A stretch of 64,000 bases of DNA, taken from assembly GCF_024972755.1 (NCBI RefSeq), contig NZ_CP087724.1, positions 1,736,001 to 1,800,000 of the forward strand, read 5' to 3'. This stretch comes from Halanaeroarchaeum sp. HSR-CO (GTDB lineage Archaea > Halobacteriota > Halobacteria > Halobacteriales > Halobacteriaceae). Position numbers and translations under genes: made by a program. The notes below the pieces were generated by a model that ran no database searches, had not been told where the DNA came from, and saw nothing but the letters and a program-made list of their open reading frames with translations. Each line of letters begins with the position of its first letter. Within the stretch, counting starts at the first letter, position 1. Positions 35,988 through 44,483 of the stretch are shown in pieces.

Positions 35988-37784
35988 ATGGTCGACCATT
36001 CGGAGGAAATCACCTGGCGCGAGAAGCTCGATGCAATCGTCCAGGTCGTGAAATATCGCCCGCTGTTCATCCTCCCGATCGTGGGACTCGGTGGGCTGAC
36101 CGCGTTTCTCGAGGGGATCGGATTGAGTTTCATCTACCCGATCATGGAGGTCGCTCAATCCGAAGGGGAAGTCACCCCACAGGACACGATCATGGAGATA
36201 TTCTTGATGATCTACGAAGTACTCGGAATTCCGTTCGAGCTGGGCTATCTTATCATCGGAATTTCGCTCATCATGACGGTTCGATTTTCCTCTTCGTTTA
36301 CGGTCGCCTGGATGAAGGCCATCCTGCAACGAAATTACGAACAGTATCTGCGGACGGAGGCATTCAGTGCTGCACTCAACGCTCGAATCGGGTACTTCGA
36401 CGATGAGGGTTCGGACGACATTCTGAACGCGATAATCACGGAGACGCGATACTCGGGGAAGGTAATCCGGCGTGGGGTGGAGTCAATGGAGACACTTGCA
36501 CTGGTGGGCGTCTACCTCGCCATCATGCTCTACATCGCGCCGGACATGACGGTCTACGCTATCGTGTTGCTGGGCGGCATCACCTACCTTCTCCGGAACG
36601 TCCTGGAACCCGGTTACACGATCGGAAATCGAGTTGCTCAGGCGAACGAATCGGTACAGCAATCAGTGCAGGCCGGAACACAGGGGATCCGGGACGTGAA
36701 GTTGTTCAACCTCACACGAGAAGTGTTCGCAGAATTTTGGGGGGCTATCGAGCGTTATACCGATTCGTCGATCAAGTTGTCCCGGAACAAGGCCGCACTG
36801 CAGAATGGCTACGACCTCGCTGCCGCAGTATCGCTATTCGCTTTGATCTACGTCGGATTCACGTACTCGGGGCTTTCACTCGGGGCACTGGGAATATTCC
36901 TGTTCGCGATGTTCAGACTCTCGCCACTCGCTAGTCGCCTCAATAGTCGAATATACGACCTCGAGGGGAACCTCTCGCATCTCGTTCGGACCCAGCGGTT
37001 TGTCGATGAGCTTCAATCGCGCCACGAATCGGACGGCGACAGATCGATAGACGAGATTCGCGAGGTAAAATTTGACGACGTGGAGTTCTCCTATACGGAG
37101 GATGAGACCGTCCTAAACGGGATCAGCTTCGACGTCTCGAAAGGGGAGTTTATCGCTTTCGTCGGTCAGTCGGGTGCGGGGAAATCGACGATCGTGTCTC
37201 TCCTAGCGCGAATGTACGAGCCGGACGGGGGAGAAATTCGAGCGAATGGTTCTCCGATCGGGGAGTACGATCTTCGTGAGTGGCGAGAGCGAATCGCGGT
37301 AGTACGCCAGCAACCATTCATCTTCAACGACACCCTCGAGAACAACGTGACTATCGGGAATCGGGACGCGACTCGGGAGGATGTGAAGCATGTTTGCGAG
37401 ATTGCGAAGGTGAACGAATTTCTCGAAGAGTTGCCGAATGGCTATGATTCACAGCTAGGTGACGATGGTGTTCGGCTTTCAGGTGGCCAGCGCCAGAGGA
37501 TCGCTCTGGCGAGGGCGCTCTTGAAGGACGCCGACTTTCTGGTACTCGACGAAGCCACGAGCGATCTCGATTCGAATCTCGAGCGGCAGGTGCAGGCGTC
37601 CATCGAGGCGATGGATCGTGAGTACGGGATGATCGCCATCGCGCACCGGTTGTCCACGGTGCAGAATGCCGATGCGATCTATACGGTAGATAGCGGGGAG
37701 ATCGTCGAGGCGGGGACCCACGAAAAATTGTTGGAGCAAAATGGAGAATACGCAGAGTTGTACGAAATACAGTCAAAGGCGTAA
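35988..37784 (+). CDS. ABC exporter, MsbA/PglK-like flippase candidate
   Basis: A 598-residue half-exporter with about six transmembrane helices (1-330) fused to an ATPase domain with Walker A GQSGAGKST, signature LSGGQRQR, Walker B FLVLDEATSDLD, and the H-loop IAIAHRLSTVQNADAIY. PglK in Campylobacter flips lipid-linked oligosaccharide, and this gene sits in a glycan cluster next to a dead Wzx-type flippase, so it is the likely replacement. GGAGGAC at about 35961 lies far from the ATG; a CTTATCACT box is about 38 bases upstream. Followed by a 980-base gap that contains a truncated relic of a similar ATPase. Confidence 0.9.
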   Translation: MVDHSEEITWREKLDAIVQVVKYRPLFILPIVGLGGLTAFLEGIGLSFIYPIMEVAQSEGEVTPQDTIMEIFLMIYEVLGIPFELGYLIIGISLIMTVRFSSSFTVAWMKAILQRNYEQYLRTEAFSAALNARIGYFDDEGSDDILNAIITETRYSGKVIRRGVESMETLALVGVYLAIMLYIAPDMTVYAIVLLGGITYLLRNVLEPGYTIGNRVAQANESVQQSVQAGTQGIRDVKLFNLTREVFAEFWGAIERYTDSSIKLSRNKAALQNGYDLAAAVSLFALIYVGFTYSGLSLGALGIFLFAMFRLSPLASRLNSRIYDLEGNLSHLVRTQRFVDELQSRHESDGDRSIDEIREVKFDDVEFSYTEDETVLNGISFDVSKGEFIAFVGQSGAGKSTIVSLLARMYEPDGGEIRANGSPIGEYDLREWRERIAVVRQQPFIFNDTLENNVTIGNRDATREDVKHVCEIAKVNEFLEELPNGYDSQLGDDGVRLSGGQRQRIALARALLKDADFLVLDEATSDLDSNLERQVQASIEAMDREYGMIAIAHRLSTVQNADAIYTVDSGEIVEAGTHEKLLEQNGEYAELYEIQSKA

Positions 37785-38506
37785 ACGATCTTACGAAATG
37801 GATAAGGGACGACAAAGCGGTGAGGATTCATGACTGCCAGATTTTCTCATCCAAAGAGTCAAAGATGGTCGGCGCAAGGTCCACATTCCTTACAATATAC
37901 TGTGTGAAATAATTGCCAGTGCGTACAGGATTGGCTCGCTACTCGTCATAGCCAAGACAGGAGAGGCATTTATAATCAATATCCTGCGCATTGTGTCGGC
38001 ATGGCCCCTCAGTCTAGGATTGCTCAGATCACGACTGTAATCAGTCATAACCCAGACGACGATTTAGTTATCCACGCTAGGTTCATACGATACCGAGATA
38101 AGTTAATATACGGAGTTCCCTGTGTGAAAATAGAGATAATGATGTCACTATACACTCCCAAACTAGAATATTCGCAATCCACGAGGATTTTGGCCAAGGT
38201 TAGTTTAATTCTATATTTCGGATATTATAAATATATATTAGATATTTATAATAAGTATACAGACAAGACGCTTTCTATCATATCCAATTTGAACAAGTTC
38301 CGTTCCATTACACTGCGAGCAACGATTTTTCCACAAATTTAAGATCGGAATTCCCAAAATGTTTGTAGAAGTGTCCATTTCTTAAAAGAGACAGTCAACG
38401 AGATAGGCATCGATGAGTGGCACGGTTGTTGAGGACACCGACCTTTTATCCCTCAACAAGGTGGCCAGCGACATCGGCTCGAATCACGAAAACTGGTACA
38501 GCAGGC
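37785..38506. other. Gap without convincing genes
   Basis: AT-rich after about 37960. The short ORF 38001-38342 has no recognisable fold and no start context. A stretch at 38413-38500 can be read as MSGTVVEDTDLLSLNKVASDIG from an ATG but ends in a stop after about 43 codons; it may be part of the pseudogene next to it. No RNA gene seen. Confidence 0.5.
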
Positions 38507-38662
38507 GATCCAAAAGTTGTAGTGCAATTACGCGATCATGAGGGTTGCACATCAGCTGTAGACCGTGAAGTGTGTCGATCGGATCCACCGTCGACGGGGA
38601 TTAAAGAGACCAGCGATCATCGAGAATTGCTCGAAAATGGTGGCAAATATGCTAAACTGTAG
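38507..38662 (+). pseudogene. Relic of an ABC exporter ATPase C-terminus
   Basis: In one open frame the translation reads DPKVVVQLRDHEGCTSAVDRE, close to the Walker B/D-loop of ABC exporters (VLVLDEATSAVDRE), then after an abrupt jump GIKETSDHRELLENGGKYAKL, which matches the standard C-terminal end (G-x-I-x-E-x-G-x-H-x-E-L-L-x-x-x-G-x-Y-x-x-L). About 60 residues between the D-loop and this tail are missing. Thus a decayed and internally deleted ABC gene. The gene at 35988 ends in a related LLEQNGEYAELYEIQ tail but differs enough that this is a remnant of another paralogue. Confidence 0.7.
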
Positions 38663-38762
38663 GATTCAATTGAGTATATGATTCCATCCATCAGTATCTA
38701 ACTCCGCCACGCCCACCAGTCCATACTTATCAGAATTTCAATATAATATTTACAAACAGTTA

Positions 38763-39467
38763 CTATTCTTCGCTAATGAGAGCTCGCGCAATTTCAAGAT
38801 CGATCCGTTCATCAATGTCTATCGAACGTTCTCTCGGCATCTCATACCCAACCGTTTTTTTGGTATAGAACGTTCCAGTCTCTCTGTAACTATCAGTGTA
38901 TGTAGCGAATATTGCACCGTTTGGGTGTTTGAGATCGAAATCCTGGCTTCTAGAAGATGAAATAGACCATAATGGACTGTCTTCATAGTGTGGTTGAAGA
39001 AACCCGCGACTGTTCTCCGAAATGGCCCATTGAGGAGGAACGCTGTATTCTGTAGTTGAAATGAGAGAGAATCCCGTTGTGCTTGAAAGTTTTCTGATGG
39101 ATTTGTCGATATCTTCAGATTTTCGGAAAGGAGATGTTGCTTGTAATAGAACGAGAATATCGTAATAGTCACCCCTGTTTGATTCAAGCCAGTCTAGAGC
39201 ATGACGAACAACGGGACCTGTAGGCGATGTATCCCTGGCAAGTTCTTCCGGACGTCGAAAGGGAACTTCGGCACCCCATTCTTCGGAGATGGCTGCAATC
39301 TCTTCGTCGTCCGTGGAGACAATCGTATCATCAACTACCTCCGAATGTAGAGCGTCTTCGATTGTATGAGCGATTAGCGGTTTTCCTCCTAAATCACGAA
39401 TATTCTTTCCTGGTACTCTCGATGACCCTCCCCTGGCAGGAATTAGTGCGAGAATTCGGTTACTCAT
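38763..39467 (-). CDS. CMP-nonulosonate cytidylyltransferase, NeuA/LegF/PseF-like
   Basis: A 234-residue enzyme that activates a nonulosonic acid with CTP, giving CMP-sugar. The CTP-binding P-loop LIPARGGSSRVPGKNIRDLGGKPLIAHTI is at residues 8-35 and LLQATSPFRKSED is at about 107-119, both diagnostic of NeuA-type cytidylyltransferases. The C-terminal DIDERIDLEIAR is typical too. It is the last gene of a four-gene operon with overlapping ends: its ATG overlaps the stop of the ATP-grasp gene (ATGA). It acts on the product of the NeuB-like synthase encoded on the divergent strand at 42286. Confidence 0.9.
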   Translation of the reverse strand: MSNRILALIPARGGSSRVPGKNIRDLGGKPLIAHTIEDALHSEVVDDTIVSTDDEEIAAISEEWGAEVPFRRPEELARDTSPTGPVVRHALDWLESNRGDYYDILVLLQATSPFRKSEDIDKSIRKLSSTTGFSLISTTEYSVPPQWAISENSRGFLQPHYEDSPLWSISSSRSQDFDLKHPNGAIFATYTDSYRETGTFYTKKTVGYEMPRERSIDIDERIDLEIARALISEE

Positions 39468-40468
39468 ATTTGTTTGGCGTTTGTTATTAGGCCACGATCC
39501 AATTCAGGTGAATAAATGCGGTAGGTCTTAACCATGTGTATTCCCGAATCAAAATCACCAATTCGCGAGTCGACTTTTTCTCCAGAACCAATTGAAACTG
39601 CAGCAGTAACAAAATCACCTCCCGCTAGATGAGTCAGCGGATAACCCCCACCAAAACGGGCATTCAGCTCCATAACATACGCATTATCACCATCATAGAA
39701 GCAATCGATATCAAGCGGTCCAAGATGTCCTAATTTCTCCCCCACAGTCTTGCCAATTTCTATGAGTTCTGACTCATCAACAGAGACTGCTTTGTCAGTT
39801 TCGCCCGCCCGCATGGCGATTTTTTTTCGGGGCACTATCGAGATCGGTTCTCGATCCTGGTTATTGAAGACATCTACCCCGTATTCTTGACCCTGTAATT
39901 TTTCCTGCGCAATCGGTCGGTCGATTCGCTTCCAGAACACCTCAAGTTCGTCCATGCTTGATGCTTCGTACACGTCTTCACTCCCGCTTCCAAACCGGGG
40001 TTTCACGATTACAGGGAGCACTATTTCATTTGTGTTAATTTTTCTCTTTATCGCATCTAGATTAGACGTAGTAAATGGAGTGAGGATTCCATTAGAAGTG
40101 AGGAACTCATACGTACTTAATTTATCATTTGCGACATCAATACAACGTGGTTCGGAAATCAAAATTCGTGTCCCATTCTCATTAAAAACATCCGTGTTTT
40201 CAGCGAATACCCGTAATTCCTGGTCGTTCGTGGGAACAACTAGATCAATGTTTTTATCCATACAAATATTCCGAATGCTCGAGATATAATTATCCTCGTC
40301 GAATGGGGGAACTACAAATCCGTGATCGCAATCTCCAAATACAGGAGCAAGAGGGTCACAATCGGCAGCGAACACATTACCAGACGATCCCAACGCCTCC
40401 TTAAAATACTCTACAAGATAACTACGTCGGCCAGAACTAGTTATTAGAACGCGATTTACGTCGTCCAT
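39464..40468 (-). CDS. ATP-grasp ligase, CarB-like, unknown substrate
   Basis: A 334-residue ATP-grasp protein. A Rossmann-like start (RVLITSSGRRSYLVEYF), the B-domain PVIVKPRFGSGSEDV with the ATP-binding Lys, LDIDCFYDG, and the metal-binding ELNARFGGGYPLTH. It resembles the carbamoyl-phosphate-synthase-like single ATP-grasp group, whose members ligate a carboxylate to an amine, often an amino acid. Its ATG overlaps the preceding PLP gene by 13 bases, and its stop overlaps NeuA's ATG, so it is co-translated with the nonulosonate enzymes. I infer an aminoacylation or amide-forming step on the sugar; the substrate is not visible. Confidence 0.86.
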   Translation of the reverse strand: MDDVNRVLITSSGRRSYLVEYFKEALGSSGNVFAADCDPLAPVFGDCDHGFVVPPFDEDNYISSIRNICMDKNIDLVVPTNDQELRVFAENTDVFNENGTRILISEPRCIDVANDKLSTYEFLTSNGILTPFTTSNLDAIKRKINTNEIVLPVIVKPRFGSGSEDVYEASSMDELEVFWKRIDRPIAQEKLQGQEYGVDVFNNQDREPISIVPRKKIAMRAGETDKAVSVDESELIEIGKTVGEKLGHLGPLDIDCFYDGDNAYVMELNARFGGGYPLTHLAGGDFVTAAVSIGSGEKVDSRIGDFDSGIHMVKTYRIYSPELDRGLITNAKQI

Positions 40469-41457
40469 ACACTCCCGTTTTGGAAGCGAGATACAAATAG
40501 GCCCGGGAAGCCACCTGTATGAAGGAAGACGATATTCGATTCGTCGTCTAACTCTCCTCCGTTTAATAAGTCAAGCATTGCTCCAAATGCCTTCCCAGTA
40601 TATGTGGGTTCTAGGAAAATGCCCTCCAACTGGGCGACCGATTTCACTGCATCAAGAGCACGATCCGTAGCCGTCCCGTATCCACCCTCCCCGACATACT
40701 CGTCGTAAACGATGATATCACCGAAATTTGTGATGGTTAATCCTTCTTTCCGATTTATATCAGTCAGAATATCTTTGATTTCTTCTTTACACCGTTCGGT
40801 AGAACGAGCCACACTAATCCCAACAACATCAACATCGATGTTTTGTTGCGCCAATCCTGCGAGGAGACCCGCATGGGTCGTTCCGGTCCCCGTTGCAGTC
40901 ACGAGATAATCAATGGAATCCCCGCTTATTTGATCAAGAAGCTCCCCTACGATGCTAAAATATCCCAAAGCGCCTTCTCCGGAATGACCTCCTCCTTCTA
41001 TGAAATAGGGAGATTTCCCTTTCGACTTAAGGTTCTCCATTATACGATCGATTTCAGCACTTGCATTCGAAGATGTGGTATATGAGATATCGACATTGAG
41101 TATCTCTTCAAGAAGTCTATTCCCCTCAATCTTATCAGGAGGACTCCCAGTGTCAGTGATCAAAATAAGATGGCATTCAAGCCCAAGTTTAGCTGCCGTA
41201 GCCGCGGTCATTCTCGCATGATTAGACTGAATTGAACCAAGAGTCACTAACGTATCCGCTCCCGAGTCTACTGCGTCATATAAAATATACTCCAATTTAC
41301 GTGCCTTATTTCCTCCAGCACCAATGGAGGTAAGATCATCCCTTTTTATCCAGAAGTTCGCCCGATATGTAGAGGACACCCGAGTGAGTTCCTCAAGAGG
41401 GGTAGGTTTTGAGAACAATTCGATTTTGTCTTCCAAGTACTCACGAGATTTCGTCAT
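40456..41457 (-). CDS. PLP enzyme, D-cysteine desulfhydrase/ACC deaminase family
   Basis: A 333-residue fold-type II PLP enzyme. PLP lysine K51 in AGGNKARKLEY, catalytic Ser78 in GSIQSNHARMTA, GSGTT-like phosphate loop TATGTGTTHAGLL. Near the C-terminus it has PTYTGKAFGAM and HTGGFPGLF: ACC deaminases have Glu and Leu at these two spots, while D-cysteine desulfhydrases have Thr/Ser and Thr, as here. So beta-elimination or beta-replacement of a D-amino acid is likelier than ACC deamination. It overlaps the formyltransferase by 17 bases and the ATP-grasp by 13. Unusual company for a nonulosonate operon. Confidence 0.87.
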   Translation of the reverse strand: MTKSREYLEDKIELFSKPTPLEELTRVSSTYRANFWIKRDDLTSIGAGGNKARKLEYILYDAVDSGADTLVTLGSIQSNHARMTAATAAKLGLECHLILITDTGSPPDKIEGNRLLEEILNVDISYTTSSNASAEIDRIMENLKSKGKSPYFIEGGGHSGEGALGYFSIVGELLDQISGDSIDYLVTATGTGTTHAGLLAGLAQQNIDVDVVGISVARSTERCKEEIKDILTDINRKEGLTITNFGDIIVYDEYVGEGGYGTATDRALDAVKSVAQLEGIFLEPTYTGKAFGAMLDLLNGGELDDESNIVFLHTGGFPGLFVSRFQNGSVWTT

Positions 41458-42205
41458 TGGATTCTAATCTCAGATTGACTTTTTTACCATTTATTCGCGT
41501 AAACGCCGGTTCATGCCCAGGAAAGTCGAACGCTCGAATACGACGAACGATCTCGCTGGGGTCCTCGTCAAGACCGACTTCCCTTTCACCTGCAAGATCA
41601 GCCTTCTTATAATATTTTGTCGTCGAATCTGTAAGTAACTCCTGTTGTGGTTCTGTCTGCACGTCATTTTCAAGTATATCTTCAATATTCGCCACAAAGA
41701 GTTCCCATAGCATTCGTTCCCCCTTTTTATAAAGAGAGTAGCTTGTATCATCAGTGGAAATCGTTTCTTTCTTTCTATCAATCACAGGCCCAGTATCAAT
41801 ATCAACGTCTAGGTAGTGAAGCGTGACGCCAAAGTAGTCTGCATCATCAAGAATAACATGGGTAGCTGTATCCACACCACGATATTCCGGCAAATAACCT
41901 CCGTGAAAATTAACAACACCCTGGTCAAATACATTTAGAACTTCTTCAGGAATTATCTTATTATACCGAACGGTAAATCCGAGATCGGGATCAAGTTGGG
42001 GTATACGTTCTAGATCATATATCGGGATCCCGAGAGAATTTGCAGTGTCCAATACGGGAGTTTTCAACTCAGTGTTTCGCCATCCCGAAACAGGTTCGTT
42101 CGTTGTAACAACACCGACTAGTTTAGCATCTGTGCGATCTGATAGATACTTTATCACATTTCGAGCGAGAGGAATATTACCGAAAACGACTGTTTTTGTA
42201 ACCAT
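41441..42205 (-). CDS. Formyltransferase-like enzyme (Fmt/ArnA N-terminal type)
   Basis: A 254-residue enzyme of the formyltransferase fold: VVFGNIPLARNVIKYLSD at the start, then the active-site VVNFHGGYLPEYRGVDTATHVI (Asn-x-His), HYLDVDIDTGPVIDRK with the catalytic Asp, and a C-terminal segment of about 60 residues. These enzymes put a formyl group from 10-formyl-tetrahydrofolate on an amino sugar or methionyl-tRNA. In a sugar-nucleotide cluster a sugar-4-amine is the likely target. ATG at 42205 was chosen over the longer ORF because a GGTATAAGAAG box lies about 22 bases upstream. First gene of the four-gene operon. Confidence 0.87.
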   Translation of the reverse strand: MVTKTVVFGNIPLARNVIKYLSDRTDAKLVGVVTTNEPVSGWRNTELKTPVLDTANSLGIPIYDLERIPQLDPDLGFTVRYNKIIPEEVLNVFDQGVVNFHGGYLPEYRGVDTATHVILDDADYFGVTLHYLDVDIDTGPVIDRKKETISTDDTSYSLYKKGERMLWELFVANIEDILENDVQTEPQQELLTDSTTKYYKKADLAGEREVGLDEDPSEIVRRIRAFDFPGHEPAFTRINGKKVNLRLESNDEIS

Positions 42206-42285
42206 GTTTGATGAGTACCTCTTCTTATACCCTATTCGAAACTTGCTCAAGAAAGTATTAAAGGTTTCTTCTATATTGTACCTAT
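42206..42285. promoter_or_regulatory. Divergent promoter between formyltransferase and neuB
   Basis: An 80-base spacer with two TATA-like boxes: TATTAAAG (42256-42263), 26 bases before the neuB ATG, and on the other strand GGTATAAGAA (42222-42231), about 22 bases before the formyltransferase ATG. Both transcripts look leaderless, so one regulator could control both halves of the pathway. Confidence 0.55.
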
Positions 42286-43323
42286 ATGTCAAACACAGAA
42301 TCACCGTGGGGTGACGGGATTTTCTATATTGCGGAGGCGGGAGTCAACCACAGCGGGTCTATAGATCGGGCCAAAAAGATGATAGATACCGCGGAAGGGG
42401 CGGGTGCAGATGCTATTAAATTCCAATCATTCGTCGCAGAAGAATCAGTAAGAAAGGAGGAGCGGAAGGCGGATTACCAAGAGGAAAACACCAAAACAGA
42501 AGAATCACAATACGAGATGCTTAAACGATATGAACTGTCCCAAGAGGACCATTACGAACTATTGAAATATTGTGAAGGCAAGGGGATAGAATTTATGACA
42601 ACGGTATCAAGCAGGGCTAGTCTGGACCTCATTCAGGGGATGGATATTCCCATATTGAAGATCGGGTCAAGTGATATTACCAACCATCCGCTGTTGTCCT
42701 CTACAGCTGACCTCGGTAAGCCGATGATCGTGAGTACGGGAATGTCATATATGCAAGAGGTTAATGATGCGTTCGAAGTGATCAGAAACCAAAACGCAAA
42801 GGTCAACCTCGCCTTTTTACATTGTGTTTCAGATTATCCAGCTGACAACGACACGGTGAATTTGAAAGCAATCCGAACAATGGGACAAAATCTCCCAGTT
42901 CAAATCGGGTATTCGGATCACACGATGAATCCCGAAACACCAGCAATAGCCGTGAGTTCTGGAGCAACCATTATCGAAAAACATTTTACACTCGATCGGT
43001 CCCTTGAAGGACCAGACCAAGAAGCGTCTCTAGAACCGGCAGAACTCAAAAAATCAGTTTCCCTCTCCCGACTGGCATACCGTATGCTGGGGGACGGTAC
43101 GAAGTGTCCGACGGAAGCGGAATCTGAAAACCGTCGCAAGGTTCGCCGAAGTATACATGCATCCAACAAACTAGAATCAGGGGACAAAATAACTGAAGAT
43201 GATATAAAGATATGCCGTCCGAATGACGGTATATCACCAGTAGATTTCGACACTGTAGTCGGATCGACAGTCACTTCTTCCATCGACGAAAATAACCCCA
43301 TACAAAAATATCATCTGCAATGA
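42286..43323 (+). CDS. Nonulosonate synthase, NeuB/LegI-like
   Basis: Condenses a hexosamine with phosphoenolpyruvate to give a nine-carbon acid. The 345-residue protein has a TIM-barrel NeuB domain: YIAEAGVNHSGSIDRAK, ADAIKFQSF, LKIGSSDI, and EKHFTLDRSLEGPDQEASLEP, and an antifreeze-like SAF domain at about 285-345 (RRSIHASNKLESGDKITEDDIKI). The metal-binding HFTLDR segment is complete. The protein does not distinguish Neu5Ac, legionaminate and pseudaminate synthases by eye. Followed by the 2-epimerase with an ATGA overlap. Confidence 0.93.
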   Translation: MSNTESPWGDGIFYIAEAGVNHSGSIDRAKKMIDTAEGAGADAIKFQSFVAEESVRKEERKADYQEENTKTEESQYEMLKRYELSQEDHYELLKYCEGKGIEFMTTVSSRASLDLIQGMDIPILKIGSSDITNHPLLSSTADLGKPMIVSTGMSYMQEVNDAFEVIRNQNAKVNLAFLHCVSDYPADNDTVNLKAIRTMGQNLPVQIGYSDHTMNPETPAIAVSSGATIIEKHFTLDRSLEGPDQEASLEPAELKKSVSLSRLAYRMLGDGTKCPTEAESENRRKVRRSIHASNKLESGDKITEDDIKICRPNDGISPVDFDTVVGSTVTSSIDENNPIQKYHLQ

Positions 43324-44483
43324 AGGAAATCGCTATACTCACCGGAACACGCGCAGAGTATGGTCTCCTAAAGGAAACCATGAATCAAATCGACGCTGCA
43401 GGCCACCTCCACTTAAAAATAGTCGTCACTGGAATGCATCTCGTTCCGCGATTTGGGAATACAGTTGCCGAAATCACATCTGATGGGTTCGATATCGATG
43501 AGAGAGTCCACATGCTTTTGGAAGGTGATTCGGGGATCAGCACTGCAAAGTCAATCGGAACCGGGATAACGGGTATCTCACAAGCGTTAGATTCTCTAGA
43601 ACCAGAAGCTCTTTTAGTACTGGGAGATCGAATTGAGGCGTTGGCTGGTGGAGTGTCCGCTGCAACGATGAATATCCCGGTTGTTCACATTGCCGGGGGA
43701 AGTGTTCGAGGAGGGGGAATGATCGATGAATCCATTCGCCATGCATTGACTCGCTTTGCTCACATACATCTGGTCCAATCAGAATCAGATAAAAGAGTTC
43801 TTGAACAAGTCGGGGAAGATCCAAAGCGAATCCATCTCGTTGGTGCCCCAGCTCTGGATCAGATCTCTGCCGGCGAGTTTTCAGACGGGGACGAAGTGAT
43901 CAATCGACTTGATTTAGATCCAAGCGAGAAATTGATCTTGGTCATACAACACCCGATAACTACCAAACCGGAGTTAGCCGGCGAACAAATAGAGTCGACG
44001 ATCAGGGCGGTAGAACAATCCGGTGAACAAGCAGTCATTATCCATCCAAACTCAGATCCGGGGAGGGACAGGATGGTGAGCCACATTAAACAGGTATGTG
44101 AAAGAAACGAAAAAATCGTGGAAACCGAGAACCTTCCTCGGGAGGATTATCTCGGGCTACTCCACGTCGCAGACCTTCTTGTTGGCAATTCTAGCAGCGG
44201 AATCATTGAAGCCCCCTGTTTCGAATTGCCCACGATTGATGTTGGAACGAGACAAGGAAATCGAGAGCGGGCAGTTACAATTTCTCGTGTCTCGCACAAA
44301 CAAGACGAAATCAAGAAGGAGATACAACGCCGACTTGCAGAAGACCATCCCAAAAGAACAGTTGATTGTAAGAAAAGCCCATACTATCATGGAGGGGTAG
44401 CTGAGCGTATCGTAGACATCCTTGTAACGACAACATTTGATCGTGATCTTCTGGACAAGAGCCTCAAGTTGCAATCAATCTAG
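43320..44483 (+). CDS. Hydrolysing UDP-sugar 2-epimerase, NeuC/LegG-like
   Basis: A 387-residue WecB/NeuC-family enzyme that inverts C2 and releases UDP, giving the free hexosamine for the NeuB-type synthase. Seen: LTGTRAEYGLLKETM (typical NeuC start), VLGDRIEALAGG, HIAGGSVRGGGMIDESIRHALTRFA, and the C-terminal VGNSSSGIIEAPCFELPTIDVGTRQGNRE. The protein belongs to the NeuC rather than the WecB branch because of the GDRxEALA and HIAGG-x-GGG segments. Its C-terminus overlaps the convergent 4,6-dehydratase gene by four bases. Its ATG overlaps the neuB stop (ATGA). Confidence 0.92.
   Translation: MKEIAILTGTRAEYGLLKETMNQIDAAGHLHLKIVVTGMHLVPRFGNTVAEITSDGFDIDERVHMLLEGDSGISTAKSIGTGITGISQALDSLEPEALLVLGDRIEALAGGVSAATMNIPVVHIAGGSVRGGGMIDESIRHALTRFAHIHLVQSESDKRVLEQVGEDPKRIHLVGAPALDQISAGEFSDGDEVINRLDLDPSEKLILVIQHPITTKPELAGEQIESTIRAVEQSGEQAVIIHPNSDPGRDRMVSHIKQVCERNEKIVETENLPREDYLGLLHVADLLVGNSSSGIIEAPCFELPTIDVGTRQGNRERAVTISRVSHKQDEIKKEIQRRLAEDHPKRTVDCKKSPYYHGGVAERIVDILVTTTFDRDLLDKSLKLQSI

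Noticed and set aside
40456-41457. ACC deaminase as the name for the PLP enzyme
   Set aside because: The two positions that distinguish it are Thr (PTYTGKA, HTGG), as in D-cysteine desulfhydrases, rather than Glu and Leu.
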